A stretch of DNA of 64,000 bases from Melissococcus plutonius ATCC 35311 (GTDB lineage Bacteria; Bacillota; Bacilli; Lactobacillales; Enterococcaceae). Position numbers and translations under genes: made by a program. A model generated the notes under the pieces. That model saw nothing but the letters and a program-made list of their open reading frames with translations, was not told where the DNA came from and ran no database searches. Of the stretch, positions 38,570 to 48,379 are shown piece after piece (positions within the stretch are counted from its first letter, which is position 1; the number at the start of each line of letters is the position of its first letter). The DNA is taken from contig NC_015516.1 in assembly GCF_000270185.1 (NCBI RefSeq), positions 124,001 through 188,000 of the forward strand, written 5' to 3'.

Positions 38570-39580
38570 TTAAGCAGGTTTCACTTCATTTTTACTAATA
38601 CCAGCTGTTAAAATATCATTAAAATTATCGAAACTGGTAGTAATCATATTTTTCAATGCTTCATCTGTATTTGAACCAATATGTGGAGTTACTAACACAC
38701 GTGGGTATAAATCGATTAATTTTTGGATAATGGGATCTGGAAGAGGCTGATCAATTTTAAATGCCTTAAAGAATAAATCTTTTTCATTTGCAAAAACATC
38801 TGTACCAAATCCAGCTAACTGATTATTTTCTAAAGCAGTTAAAATTGCTTCATTATCTTGTAATTCTCCCCGTGCTGTATTAACGAGAATTGCATCAGAT
38901 TTCATTTTACCTAAAAATGTTTGGTTAATCATTTGATCATTCTTACCTGGGATGTGAGGGACATGAATACTAACAATATCACTTTCAGCTAATAATTTAT
39001 CTTGTGTTTTAAAGGTAAGGACTTCTTTAGCTGCATCCGATTGATAAACGTCATAACCAATAACGTGAGCACCTAATCCACTAAAAAGTTTTGCTTCCGT
39101 TAAACCAATTCTACCTGTTCCAATAATTCCAACTGTACAATTACGAACTTCTTTACTGAACATTGTTTCATCAACAATAAAATTTTTATGTGCTGTACGA
39201 TTTGTCGCATAAGCTGTATGACGTAAAAGCATCATTGCTAGAGTTAAAGAAAGTTCAGCAATAGCATTAGGTGAATAAGAAGGAACCCGGGCGACATGCA
39301 TATGGTAATTTTCAGCAACGGCTAAGTCAATATGATTTACACCAACTGTTCTAGTGAAAACATAGCGAATACCATAATCATTAAGTTTTTCTAGGTTTTC
39401 TTTATCGGCTACACAATTTCCTCTTAATAAAACAGCATCATGATTCTTAGCAGTTGTAATGTTTTCATGAGTTAACAATTCTTCAATGAAGGTTAACTGA
39501 TAATCATATTTATTGAATTGGTTAAAATAGGGAACTTCATTTGGTCGTACACCGTAACAAGCAATTTTAAACGTTTTTTT
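38570..39580 (-). pseudogene. D-2-hydroxyacid dehydrogenase (D-LDH/VanH type) without a visible start codon
   Basis: An NAD-dependent dehydrogenase that would reduce a 2-keto acid to the D-2-hydroxy acid. The Rossmann motif GTGRIG, the Arg in NTARGELQD and the His in VTPHIGSN are present. The first ATG/GTG/TTG in frame (TTG at 39478) would cut off about 34 conserved residues: the frame continues upstream as KIACYGVRPNEVPYFNQF, the normal family N-terminus, back to an A7 run at 39574-39580. No start codon exists there; one missing G before the A run would explain it. Either the gene is dead, the sequence has an error, or an unusual start is used. Full length would be near 336 residues. Confidence 0.8.
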
Positions 39581-39632
39581 ATATTCTCTCTTTTTATAAT
39601 TTATATTAATTTTCTATACAGTTTATTTTTAT

Positions 39633-40691
39633 TTATGAAAATATACCAGTATTCTTAATAACTTCTAAAATAATAATCCAGATTGGTGTCATAATAACAG
39701 CACTCAACGTAGAGAGTAGAGAAGCATTTGAGGCGAGTACCGCTTCTTTATCAAAGCTGATTGCATAGGCAGCAGCTACCGTTGCAGCTGGCGTTGCCAT
39801 CATGATCACAATTGTTGCAAGTGCGTCAAAACTAACAGGCAAAATATGTGTGGCTGTTAAAATGGTTAGTAGAACAACATTAATTGCAGGAACAAGAATT
39901 ACTTTTGCAAAACTATAATACCAAGAAGTCTTGTCTGTAGCAGCTTTTTTAATACTAACTTCTACAAAGGTAGCACCAATAGATAACCAAGCGAGAGGTG
40001 AAGCGAGATCTGCTAGGTAGCTCAATGGTTTAAACAACCAGGGCGCAGTTAAATCAACACGCAAAAAGGCCACTTGTTGTACTTTTCCTTCAAGATTAAC
40101 TGCACTGACTTGAGGCAGATATCCTTGAAATATCCAAATGAGTAAACCAAGGAAAGTAGCGATAATAATGGGATTTAAAAACATAGATTTAAGATTTTTC
40201 AATTCCATTTTTAAGCCACTCATCTTAATATAACCATAGGAATATAGAAAGATTCGATAGCCAATATTAAAGATGGAACTATACATAACACCTACAGGAC
40301 CATAAATAGTACTAACAATTGGTGTACCAAAGAAGGTAGTAGACCCAAAAATTGTCAATACCCGCAATGTATCTTGCTTATCTCCCTTATAACGAATAAA
40401 TAAAGGGATGGTAGCAAAAATTAGAATGACATAAATAAGCAATCCCCAAATTAATACATTCACGCCTTGTTTTAGTAGCTCGGGATTAATATCTTGCATG
40501 AATGCTTTAAAAGCTAATGCAGGTAAAGCAACAGTTAAAACGACTTTTGAAAGAACTTTACCGACCTGATCAGAAAATATTCCTTTTTTACGACAATAAA
40601 AACCGATTAAAATAATAGAAACAGTAGATGTAATGGCACTAATAATATCCATATTAGTAAATGTTTTCCTTAAAATATCTAGAAGATTCAT
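39633..40691 (-). CDS. AEC family permease (malate permease / auxin efflux carrier type)
   Basis: 352-residue membrane protein with about ten hydrophobic segments of the AEC family. Bacterial members near malolactic or dehydrogenase genes move malate, lactate or similar organic acids. The segment MMATPAATVAAAYAISFDKEA near the C-terminus and GSTTFFGTPIVSTIYG in the middle are typical for the family. It reads in the same direction as the dehydrogenase and ends 53 bases before its expected start, so the two probably form a permease-dehydrogenase unit. The substrate is inferred only. Confidence 0.88.
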   Translation of the reverse strand: MNLLDILRKTFTNMDIISAITSTVSIILIGFYCRKKGIFSDQVGKVLSKVVLTVALPALAFKAFMQDINPELLKQGVNVLIWGLLIYVILIFATIPLFIRYKGDKQDTLRVLTIFGSTTFFGTPIVSTIYGPVGVMYSSIFNIGYRIFLYSYGYIKMSGLKMELKNLKSMFLNPIIIATFLGLLIWIFQGYLPQVSAVNLEGKVQQVAFLRVDLTAPWLFKPLSYLADLASPLAWLSIGATFVEVSIKKAATDKTSWYYSFAKVILVPAINVVLLTILTATHILPVSFDALATIVIMMATPAATVAAAYAISFDKEAVLASNASLLSTLSAVIMTPIWIIILEVIKNTGIFS

Positions 40692-41134
40692 TAAATATTC
40701 CTCATTGTTTATTAATTCACAATAAAGCGGATTAAAATTTCTTTTACAAGTAACTATATTAAAATAGTTGTGTATAAAAGCAACAATATGAAATTAAATT
40801 AACTTTTGTAACTAATATAACTAATATAACAATAAAAGAAAAAAACTTAAACATAAAGATCATACTAAATCTTTGATCTAAATTTTTAGATGACAAATAA
40901 ACTATTTTAACAATTAACAGTTAGATTTATTTTTAGGTATGTTATCTGTCCTTCTCGTCATGTGAAAATTTTCGTTTAAACAAAAGAATTTTAAAAATTT
41001 CTATTTAATTGATTAATAATTTTAACCATTTTTCTAATCAAGACTTTAATATTTTAAATGATAGAAAAGCTTGATAGAATAAAAACAAATGATTGAACGG
41101 TCCATTATGAAAAATAGAAAGGAATTATCTTACT
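40692..41134. other. divergent intergenic region between the permease and SDR genes
   Basis: 440 AT-rich bases. An AACTAATAT direct repeat occurs twice in tandem at 40810-40827. On the minus strand TTGTTG and TTTAAT, 17 bases apart, could be a permease promoter. No ORF is visible. Confidence 0.5.
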
Positions 41135-41920
41135 ATGTATAAAGATTTGGAAGGAAAAGTAGCAGTTATTACTGGTAGTTCGAAAGGAATTGGTCAATCT
41201 ATTGCTAAACGTTTGGTACAAGAAAAAATGGCTGTCGTTCTTAATTACCATTCAGATGAGATAGACACAGAAGAAACTGTCAAAGAAATTATTGCTCATG
41301 GAGGTAAAGCTGTTGGAGTAAAGGCAGATGTTAGCACAGAAGCAGGCGTTCAGTTATTATTAGATACGGCACAAGAGTCTTTTCATAGAATGGATGTTTG
41401 GATAAATAATGCAGGCATGGAAAAACAACAGGCAACACATCAAGTTAGCTTAGAAGAGTGGGAAAAAGTAATTAAATTGAATTTAAATGGTACATTTTTA
41501 GGCACAAAGATGGCATTAAATTTCTTTTTAAAAAATAAAATTCAGGGAAATATTTTAAACATATCTTCCGTTCATGAAAAAATTCCATGGCCAACTTTTG
41601 CAAGTTACACAGCAAGTAAGGGAGGAATTAAACTTTTTACACAAACAACAGCCATGGAATATGCAAATCGAGGAATTCGTATTAACGGCATTGCTCCTGG
41701 TGCAATTAAAACAGCTATGAATAAAAATAAGTTGGATAATTCAAACGAAAGAGAGACGTTACTTGATATGATTCCCTTAAAAAAAATAGGTGATCCAGAA
41801 GATATTGCAGCAGCTTCTTCCTGGTTAATCTCTGATGAAGCAAAGTATGTAACTGGAATTACCTTGTTCGTCGATGGTGGAATGAGTTTATATCCAGCCT
41901 TTCAAAATGGCAAAGGTTGA
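41135..41920 (+). CDS. SDR oxidoreductase, glucose 1-dehydrogenase-like
   Basis: 261-residue classical short-chain dehydrogenase/reductase. The cofactor loop is TGSSKGIG (residues 13-20), the NNAG motif is at 91-94, and the catalytic residues are S145, Y158 and K162 (YTASKGG). An NAD(P)-dependent sugar or alcohol dehydrogenase, closest in feel to glucose 1-dehydrogenase: the segment NISSVHEKIPWPTFASYTAS is typical of that group. AGAAAGGAA lies upstream of the ATG at rather long spacing. It is monocistronic and divergent from the permease gene. Confidence 0.88.
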   Translation: MYKDLEGKVAVITGSSKGIGQSIAKRLVQEKMAVVLNYHSDEIDTEETVKEIIAHGGKAVGVKADVSTEAGVQLLLDTAQESFHRMDVWINNAGMEKQQATHQVSLEEWEKVIKLNLNGTFLGTKMALNFFLKNKIQGNILNISSVHEKIPWPTFASYTASKGGIKLFTQTTAMEYANRGIRINGIAPGAIKTAMNKNKLDNSNERETLLDMIPLKKIGDPEDIAAASSWLISDEAKYVTGITLFVDGGMSLYPAFQNGKG

Positions 41921-42069
41921 GATAAATAGCACTATTATCAGATAACAGAACAAAATCATTATAAAAATTAGGAAAGAAGTTTGATAGTCATGCGTATTTT
42001 GCTGAATGATAATAAATCAATTAAAGACAGTTAAATTTTTAAATTAATCCTATTAAAATAGTTTGTTTC

Positions 42070-42108
42070 ATACTAAATCATCAAAAATCAATCTTGATGA
42101 TTTAGTAT
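42070..42108 (+). terminator. hairpin after the SDR gene
   Basis: A perfect 15-bp stem, ATACTAAATCATCAA with TTGATGATTTAGTAT, around a 9-base loop. The T tail is weak (ATTTATTTGG). It lies 150 bases after the SDR stop, with no other candidate between. Confidence 0.55.
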
Positions 42109-42187
42109 ATTTATTTGGTTTCAACGAATTATTGACAATGAATAATAAAAATGGTTATTGAATAAAACCAACGTTTTTTAATAATTA

Positions 42188-42233
42188 AGGAATAAACAAT
42201 GATTATTCTATCTAGAGATAGAATAAATTCCTA
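42188..42233 (+). other. two-level inverted repeat upstream of ezrA
   Basis: TTATTCTATC-TAGA-GATAGAATAA (42203-42226) is a perfect 10-bp hairpin, enclosed by AGGAAT (42188-42193) and ATTCCT (42228-42233). It lies just upstream of the ezrA promoter and could be an operator or a second terminator. Confidence 0.4.
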
Positions 42234-42271
42234 AGAATTTCAAATTAAATAGTGAATGATTCATCTGTTTG

Positions 42272-42280
42272 TGATATAAT
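42272..42280 (+). promoter_or_regulatory. extended -10 promoter of ezrA
   Basis: TGATATAAT is a full extended -10, the same motif seen before infA. The -35 is poor. It would give a leader of about 130 bases before ezrA. Confidence 0.5.
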
Positions 42281-42415
42281 TTTTTATGGGTATTTTTGAA
42301 CTTTCTAAACAGGTAGGTTGTAGATAAAACAAGTAAAGTTACAAGAGATAGATAATTACTTGTTTTAACATACACATTAGCAAGAAGAAAGAAAATCAAC
42401 AACGGAGGAGCTAGA

Positions 42416-44152
42416 ATGAAGAACAAACTAATTGTCATTGTAGTTATTGCTATTATTATTATTGCTGCAGCTTTATACTTAGTTGGCTATTTCATGCGTA
42501 AGAAGAACCAAAGCAAACTCAATGAATTGGAGCAGAGAAAAGAAGCATTATTTGATTTACCTATATTTGATGAAATTGACGAAATAAAAAAAATGCACTT
42601 AGTTGGACAAAGTCAAAATACATTTCGTGAATGGAATCAGCGTTGGGCTGATCTTTCTACTCGTTCCTTTGCAGAATTAGAAAGCCAGATTTATGAAGTT
42701 GAAAATCTTAATGAGACCTTCCGTTTTATGAAAGCTAGTAATGCAGTAACAGAAGCCAATCAAACCATGCATAATATGGAAAGTGAAGTTGAAATCATTC
42801 GTAATGGATTAAAAGAGCTACGTGATAGTGAAGAACGTAATTCGCTTGAAGTCCAAAAGGCATTAGATATTTACGAAGAGCTAAATAAGCTATTACAAAA
42901 TGAGAAAGAAAACTTTGGAAATGCTTATTCTGAACTGCAAAAACAATTGAAAAATGTTGAAATCGAATTTACCCAATTTGTGACTTTAAACACTTCTGGC
43001 GATCCAGTAGAAGCTCGTGAAATATTAGAAAAAGCAGAGCAGCATACGTATGAGTTAGACAGTTTAATGAAACGGATCCCTCCCTTACATGAAGAACTTG
43101 ACCATACTTTTAAAGATCAATTAAAGGAAATTGGTGAGGGATATAAAAAACTGTTGGCGGATCATTATGTTTTTCCTAATCAAAATATGGAAAGTAAAAT
43201 TAAACATGTTCAAAAACGTGTTGAAAATTCTTTAGGTGATTTGGAAAAAACCGAGGTTGATGCAGTAGAAGTTGCCAATCGAGATACAGCCAACGAAATT
43301 GATGCATTGTATGAAATCATGGAAAAAGAAATCAATGCAAAAAAATACGTACTAACAAATGTAAAAACGATTGGGAATTATATTGCTCATGTATGGAACA
43401 ATAATCGTCAATTAACGGTTGAGTTAGATCATACTTCACAAAGCTACACACTAAATCACAATGAAGTAGGACGCTCAAGAGGATTTCAAACTGAAATTGA
43501 AGAATTGAATCGTCGGTATGAAACAATTGAGCCAAGATTAAAAGAACATACAATTCCCTATTCTGAAGTTCAAAGTTTCTTGAAAAATTGCTATAAAATA
43601 TTGGAAGATATTGAAAATCAACAATTAGAAATAGACGATTCATTAAAAGATCTTCACAAAGGTGAGAAAGAAGCACAAAGAAAAGTAGATGAATATGATT
43701 TCAAACTACGCACATTAAAACGGTATGTTGAAAAACAACGATTGCCTGGATTATCAGCAGACTATTTGGAATTCTTTTATGTTGTCACAGATCATATTGA
43801 AGGATTGAGTAAGTCTTTGAATAAGATACGTCTTAACATGGATGAAATTAACAAGCAATGTAAACTGTGTGAGGAAGATTTAGAATTATTAGAAAAGAAA
43901 ACACAAGATTTAATTAATGCTGCAGCATTGACAGAACAAATGATGCAATATGCGAACCGTTATCGACATATGCATGAAAATATTCAACGAGCAATGGAAA
44001 GAAGTTTACAACTATTTTCTGAAGAATATCGTTATCAAGATGCATTGGATGAAATTGGAACAGCATTAGAGCATGTTGAACCAGGTACATTCAGAAGAAT
44101 AGAAAGTTTATATTTTAAGAATTTAGACAATACAGAAGTAATTGCTGTTTAA
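42416..44152 (+). CDS. ezrA: septation ring formation regulator EzrA
   Basis: 578-residue division protein. One N-terminal membrane helix (about 4-27, LIVIVVIAIIIIAAALYLVGYF) anchors a long cytoplasmic part rich in coiled coil, which in EzrA forms spectrin-like repeats that bind FtsZ and limit extra Z rings. The segment FDLPIFDEIDEIKKMHLVGQSQ after the helix is characteristic. GGAGG lies upstream of the ATG. It is monocistronic, followed by two hairpins. Confidence 0.96.
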   Translation: MKNKLIVIVVIAIIIIAAALYLVGYFMRKKNQSKLNELEQRKEALFDLPIFDEIDEIKKMHLVGQSQNTFREWNQRWADLSTRSFAELESQIYEVENLNETFRFMKASNAVTEANQTMHNMESEVEIIRNGLKELRDSEERNSLEVQKALDIYEELNKLLQNEKENFGNAYSELQKQLKNVEIEFTQFVTLNTSGDPVEAREILEKAEQHTYELDSLMKRIPPLHEELDHTFKDQLKEIGEGYKKLLADHYVFPNQNMESKIKHVQKRVENSLGDLEKTEVDAVEVANRDTANEIDALYEIMEKEINAKKYVLTNVKTIGNYIAHVWNNNRQLTVELDHTSQSYTLNHNEVGRSRGFQTEIEELNRRYETIEPRLKEHTIPYSEVQSFLKNCYKILEDIENQQLEIDDSLKDLHKGEKEAQRKVDEYDFKLRTLKRYVEKQRLPGLSADYLEFFYVVTDHIEGLSKSLNKIRLNMDEINKQCKLCEEDLELLEKKTQDLINAAALTEQMMQYANRYRHMHENIQRAMERSLQLFSEEYRYQDALDEIGTALEHVEPGTFRRIESLYFKNLDNTEVIAV

Positions 44153-44161
44153 AAGATAGCT

Positions 44162-44201
44162 AAACGAAACTATTTCTTGATTGAATAGTTTCGTTTTACT
44201 T
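44162..44201 (+). terminator. ezrA terminator
   Basis: AAACGAAACTATT pairs perfectly with AATAGTTTCGTTT around a 9-base loop and is followed by T-rich sequence (TACTTTTT). Confidence 0.85.
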
Positions 44202-44283
44202 TTTAGTTTCTTATAATTTTAGCTAGTTTCTAAGGTAAGTAATTTGAAGTTAATTACTTTTATTCTTGAATGAAAATAGCCAC

Positions 44284-44326
44284 AATAAATCGAAAGAAAT
44301 GACCTCTTCATTTCTTTCGATTTATT
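44284..44326. terminator. second hairpin after ezrA
   Basis: A perfect 19-bp stem with a CCTCT loop (core AATCGAAAGAAATGA). It has little T tail on either strand. It may be a backup terminator or an unrelated element. Confidence 0.5.
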
Positions 44327-44796
44327 TGTTAAGTACAAATTTTAATAAGTTAATTTTATTTTAACTAATCACTCACCTAGAAATAAAGAAATAAAAGTAA
44401 ATTAAGACAAGGCTTTATGATTATTCAAATCGTTTGAATTAAAATAATATTTAATTATTACACATTGAAAACAATGACTTAAATAAAAAATAAAGAAGTT
44501 AAAATGGTATTGATTCTAAATGCTTAATAGTTATATAGAATAGGTATGTGAGAGAATTGAATTAATTTTAGTAGGTTCTATTTCAGATTTCTTTTCTTGC
44601 TTTATTTTGTACTTTTCAAGATGAGGTAAAATGGGAAATAAATTTTCTTTATTTTAATGTATTTACTAGAATTAATGGGTAGAAACAATTCTTTATTCTA
44701 TCTTTCGATGAATTGGGTTAATACTAACCTTGTTGAACTTGGCATTTAGAAAGTATATAATGGGAAAGAATTTTTATTAAAGAAGGGTAAAAAATA

Positions 44797-45945
44797 ATGA
44801 TATACTTTGATAATAGTGCGACAACTTCGATTTATCCAGAAGTTTTAGATACTTACATAAAAACGAGCAAACAAATTATGGGGAATCCATCTAGTTTACA
44901 TAGCTTAGGTAGTCAGGCAAATCGCCTATTAGAACAGTCTAGAAAGCAAATTAGTGAATTATTATCTGTACAATCACAAGAAATATACTTCACTAGTGGA
45001 GGAACAGAAGGAAATAACTGGGTACTTAAGGGAACAGCAATTGAAAAACAGGTATTTGGCAAACATATTATCATCTCAGCGATTGAACATCCAGCCATTG
45101 CTGAAACTGCACATCAGTTAAAACAATTAGGTTTTGAAATCTCCTATGCACCAGTAGATAAAAATGGTCGGGTAATTGTAGAACAGTTAGCCGAATTGAT
45201 TAGAAAAGATACCATCTTAGTTTCTATTATGGCTGTTAACAATGAAGTAGGAAGTATACAACCAATTCAAGAAATTAGTGAATTATTAAACGATTTTCCA
45301 ACCGTGCATTTTCATGTAGATGCCGTGCAAGCAATTGGTAAACTACCTAAGGAACTATGGCTAACACCTAGGGTAGATTTTGCAACAATTTCTGCTCATA
45401 AATTCCACGGACCTAGAGGAATTGGCTTCATTTATTGGAAAAATGGTCGAAAGTTAGCACCATTATTAAATGGTGGCGGTCAGGAAAAAAATCAACGTAG
45501 TGGAACAGAGAATCTACCAGCTATTGTGGCTATGGCTAAAGCGTTACGTCTTTATATGGCTAAAATTGAGAGACAACCGAATCATATGACAACATTGAAA
45601 AATTATTTTGTAGATGCACTTGAAGAATACAATAAAGTGACTATTTTTTCCAAAAAGGGAAACTTGTTTATTCCAAATATTTTATGTTTTGCTTTAAAGG
45701 GTGTACGCGGTGAGGCCTTTGTTCATGCATTAGAAGAAAAACAAATTTATGTTTCTACTACTAGTGCTTGTTCAAGTAAAAAGAAGATAATTAGCAGTAC
45801 TTTGTCTGCAATGAAATTTCCAAATGATTTAGCAACCTCTGCTATTCGGGTTAGTTTAGATGAAGATAACACAATGGCAGAAATTGAACAATTTATGATT
45901 ATTTTTCATCAACTATATAAAAAATTTTCTAAGATCAATAGTTAG
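44797..45945 (+). CDS. cysteine desulfurase, NifS/IscS family (thiI-linked)
   Basis: 382-residue PLP enzyme that takes sulfur from cysteine as a persulfide. The PLP lysine is K202 in SAHKFHGPRG, and the active cysteine is C325 in TTSACSS on a long loop, as in IscS/NifS group I. The N-terminal YFDNSATTSIYPEV is typical. Because thiI follows after 150 bases, the likely job is to supply sulfur for tRNA 4-thiouridine, like the B. subtilis NifZ-ThiI pair. AGAAGGG lies upstream of the ATG. Confidence 0.94.
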   Translation: MIYFDNSATTSIYPEVLDTYIKTSKQIMGNPSSLHSLGSQANRLLEQSRKQISELLSVQSQEIYFTSGGTEGNNWVLKGTAIEKQVFGKHIIISAIEHPAIAETAHQLKQLGFEISYAPVDKNGRVIVEQLAELIRKDTILVSIMAVNNEVGSIQPIQEISELLNDFPTVHFHVDAVQAIGKLPKELWLTPRVDFATISAHKFHGPRGIGFIYWKNGRKLAPLLNGGGQEKNQRSGTENLPAIVAMAKALRLYMAKIERQPNHMTTLKNYFVDALEEYNKVTIFSKKGNLFIPNILCFALKGVRGEAFVHALEEKQIYVSTTSACSSKKKIISSTLSAMKFPNDLATSAIRVSLDEDNTMAEIEQFMIIFHQLYKKFSKINS

Positions 45946-46095
45946 GTAGTATAATCATTTAAAAATGATTTAGATAGAATTAGCTATAAAAAACAATTAA
46001 AGTATTAAATAAATTTTTAGATGAATAGGATATACATAAGAACTATAGAAAGAAGATATGTAAAAATATTGAATTGAAAGGATGATTATTTATTA

Positions 46096-47307
46096 ATGGA
46101 ATATACTGAAATTATGGTTCGTTATGGAGAATTATCTACTAAGGGAAAAAACAGAAAAACATTTATCATGCAATTAGCACAAAATGTAAAACGGACATTA
46201 AGTGATTTTCCAGCAGTAAGAATTCATGCGGATAGAGATAGAATGCATCTATTGTTAAATGGTGAAGATAGTCAACAAATTTTACCTAAATTAACCAAAG
46301 TATTTGGTATCCAAAATTTTTCTCCAAGTATTCGGGTAGAAAAAGAGTTAGAAATTCTAAAAGAAACGGTAAAACAAATTATCAAAGAAATTTATACTTC
46401 TGGAAAAACGTTTAAAATTTCCTCTAGACGAGCAGATCACCAATTTGCAGTTGATTCAAATGAATTAAATCAACTATTGGGGGATGTAGTAATAGAAACT
46501 ATACCGAATATACAGGTACAAATGAAAAATCCGGATATTAATATTCGAGTGGAAATACGTCAAGATAGTGCTTATATTTCTTATGAAACAATTAAAGGGG
46601 CTGGTGGATTACCTGTTGGAACTAGCGGACGGGGAATGTTAATGTTATCTGGTGGTATCGATTCTCCAGTTGCTGGTTACCTATCTATGAAACGTGGTGT
46701 AGAAATTGAGGCCGTTCATTTTTCCAGTCCACCTTATACAAGTGAAGAAGCATTAGAGAAAGCTAAAAATCTTGCTGGTAAGTTGGCTCCTTATGGAGGT
46801 AGTATTCAGTTTATTGAAGTACCTTTTACTGAAATTCAGGAGGAAATCAAACGAATAGTTCCACAAGGATATCTTATGACGATCACTAGGCGATTGATGT
46901 TACGTTTAACAGAAATGATTTGCACATTGCGAAATGGATTAGTTATTATAAATGGTGAATCTTTAGGTCAAGTTGCTTCACAAACATTACATAGCATGGT
47001 AGCCATCAATGATGTAACCACTACACCGATCATCCGTCCGGTTGTCTCAATGGATAAAAATGAAATTATTGAAATAGCAGAAGAAATAGATACATTTGAG
47101 TTGGCTATTCAACCATTTGAAGACTGTTGCACTATTTTTGCTCCACCCCAACCTAAAACACGTCCAAAAATTGAAAAAGCTCGTGAATATGAAGCGCGTT
47201 TAGATATTGATGGATTAATGGCACGTGCAATTGCAGGAATTAGAATCAACGAGATACCAGAAGAAATAAGCAACAAAGAAAATGATGAATTCGTAGATTT
47301 TTTATAA
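46096..47307 (+). CDS. thiI: tRNA 4-thiouridine synthase ThiI
   Basis: 403 residues. An N-terminal ferredoxin-like and THUMP region (about 1-165) binds tRNA; the PP-loop [12 protein letters not shown] (near 188) adenylates uridine 8. There is no C-terminal rhodanese domain, so sulfur must be transferred directly from the partner desulfurase through the conserved Cys in EDCCTIF. The start [20 protein letters not shown] is diagnostic. AAAGGATG lies at long spacing ahead of the ATG. Confidence 0.96.
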   Translation: MEYTEIMVRYGELSTKGKNRKTFIMQLAQNVKRTLSDFPAVRIHADRDRMHLLLNGEDSQQILPKLTKVFGIQNFSPSIRVEKELEILKETVKQIIKEIYTSGKTFKISSRRADHQFAVDSNELNQLLGDVVIETIPNIQVQMKNPDINIRVEIRQDSAYISYETIKGAGGLPVGTSGRGMLMLSGGIDSPVAGYLSMKRGVEIEAVHFSSPPYTSEEALEKAKNLAGKLAPYGGSIQFIEVPFTEIQEEIKRIVPQGYLMTITRRLMLRLTEMICTLRNGLVIINGESLGQVASQTLHSMVAINDVTTTPIIRPVVSMDKNEIIEIAEEIDTFELAIQPFEDCCTIFAPPQPKTRPKIEKAREYEARLDIDGLMARAIAGIRINEIPEEISNKENDEFVDFL

Positions 47308-47410
47308 TTAATTATTTATCAAATTATTAAACGAGATAAGTAACTATTAAAATTTTATTACATATTTAAAAAATTAATTATAAATTATAATTTATAAAAT
47401 ACTGTCAGAT

Positions 47411-47462
47411 AAAAATAAAAGATAGAAATAATTTAGATCTAATATTTCTATCTTTTATTTTT
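47411..47462 (+). terminator. thiI terminator
   Basis: AAAAATAAAAGATAGAAATA pairs perfectly (20 bp) with its complement at 47443-47462. The loop itself contains the palindrome TTAGATCTAA. The right arm ends in T5. Confidence 0.85.
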
Positions 47463-47584
47463 ATTTAAGTATAGAAAGCTTGAATTAGTGTTTTTATGAA
47501 TATGGAGTAAAGCGAAATTCTTCTAAAACTTAGATTTTTGATTTTTTCTAGTTACAATGTCACAAATTATTATTAATAAATACA

Positions 47585-47637
47585 TTGCTCCTAAATTATA
47601 AGCATGTTAAACTAAATATGTGTGAAATTAATAACAA
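47585..47637 (+). promoter_or_regulatory. rex promoter with overlapping candidate Rex operator
   Basis: TTGCTC and TAAACT are 17 bases apart with an upstream TG. Just downstream, GTGTGA-AATTAA-TAACAA at 47620-47637 matches the known Rex consensus TTGTGA-n6-TCACAA at ten of twelve half-site positions with exact spacing. It covers the predicted start site and the ribosome site, a position fit for autorepression. Confidence 0.55.
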
Positions 47638-47648
47638 GGAGAAATAAA

Positions 47649-48299
47649 ATGAAGCAACAAGTTGCAAAAAAGAAAGTGCCAAAAGCAACAGCTAAACGCT
47701 TTCCAATATACCTTCGTTATTTAAAAATGCTCGATGGTACTGGTATTAAACGGATAAAATCTAAAGAATTTAGTCAGATAACACAAATCCCATCTGCTTC
47801 TATTCGAAGAGATTTTTCATATCTAGGTGAATTAGGACGTAGTGGGTATGGCTATGATGTACCTGATCTTATAGAAGTTTTTAATAACATTTTGAACACA
47901 AAACAGGAAAAACGCATTGCTTTAATTGGCTGTGGGAATCTTGGAAAAGCATTGATACAAAATAATTTTCGTCGCAATGATAATTTAACAATTGTTTGTG
48001 CATTTGATAATAATATTGAATCCATTGGTATGCAAATTGATCATATTTTGATTCAGCCAATGGAGGAACTTTATGCTACTGTAAAAGAAAAAGAAATAAC
48101 AGTGGCTATTTCTACTGTGCCTAGTCAATTTGCGCAAAATGCCATTGATCATATTGTAGAGACGGGAATTACGGCTATCTTAAACTTTGCACCTGATCGA
48201 GTGATCGTTCCAAATCAGGTGACTGTTCAATATATTGATTTAACAACAGAATTGCAAACGCTTATATATTTTGATAATTACTTTACTTTGGATGATTGA
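47649..48299 (+). CDS. rex: redox-sensing transcriptional repressor Rex
   Basis: 216 residues. A winged helix domain (about 1-80) with the DNA-contact segment SASIRRDFSYLGELGRSGYGY is followed by a Rossmann domain with IGCGNLGKAL (G94, G96, G99) that senses the NADH/NAD+ ratio. When NADH rises Rex leaves DNA and derepresses fermentative dehydrogenases. I chose the ATG at 47649 behind AAGGAG; the in-frame GTG at 47622 would lie within the proposed operator. It is monocistronic. Confidence 0.96.
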   Translation: MKQQVAKKKVPKATAKRFPIYLRYLKMLDGTGIKRIKSKEFSQITQIPSASIRRDFSYLGELGRSGYGYDVPDLIEVFNNILNTKQEKRIALIGCGNLGKALIQNNFRRNDNLTIVCAFDNNIESIGMQIDHILIQPMEELYATVKEKEITVAISTVPSQFAQNAIDHIVETGITAILNFAPDRVIVPNQVTVQYIDLTTELQTLIYFDNYFTLDD

Positions 48300-48379
48300 T
48301 TACTGAAATATTGGATTATCTAGTATAATTGACTTTCATTATTTTTCATTGTAGAATATTTTAAAACGATGAACAAGAA

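Larger units (their letters stand above)
41921..42415. other. non-coding gap before ezrA
   Basis: Holds two hairpins (42070-42108 and 42203-42226) and an extended -10 promoter at 42272-42280. I see no ORF. Lies between the SDR gene and ezrA. Confidence 0.55.
44153..44796. other. non-coding gap between ezrA and nifS
   Basis: The longest gene-free stretch of the window, 644 bases. Two hairpins stand at its start. After about 44330 I see only AT-rich sequence without ORF, RNA gene or repeat. Confidence 0.55.
47308..47648. promoter_or_regulatory. intergenic region thiI-rex
   Basis: Holds the thiI terminator at 47411-47462 and the rex control region at 47585-47641. The part in between, about 120 bases, is AT-rich without ORF. 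Confidence 0.55.

Noticed and set aside
38570-39478. A short dehydrogenase starting at TTG 39478
   Set aside because: Conserved N-terminal sequence continues in frame upstream, so this start would truncate the family domain; no ribosome site was seen for it.
40810-40827. AACTAATAT direct repeat as a regulator site or CRISPR-like repeat
   Set aside because: Only two adjacent copies, low complexity, in a very AT-rich gap; too weak for more than a mention.
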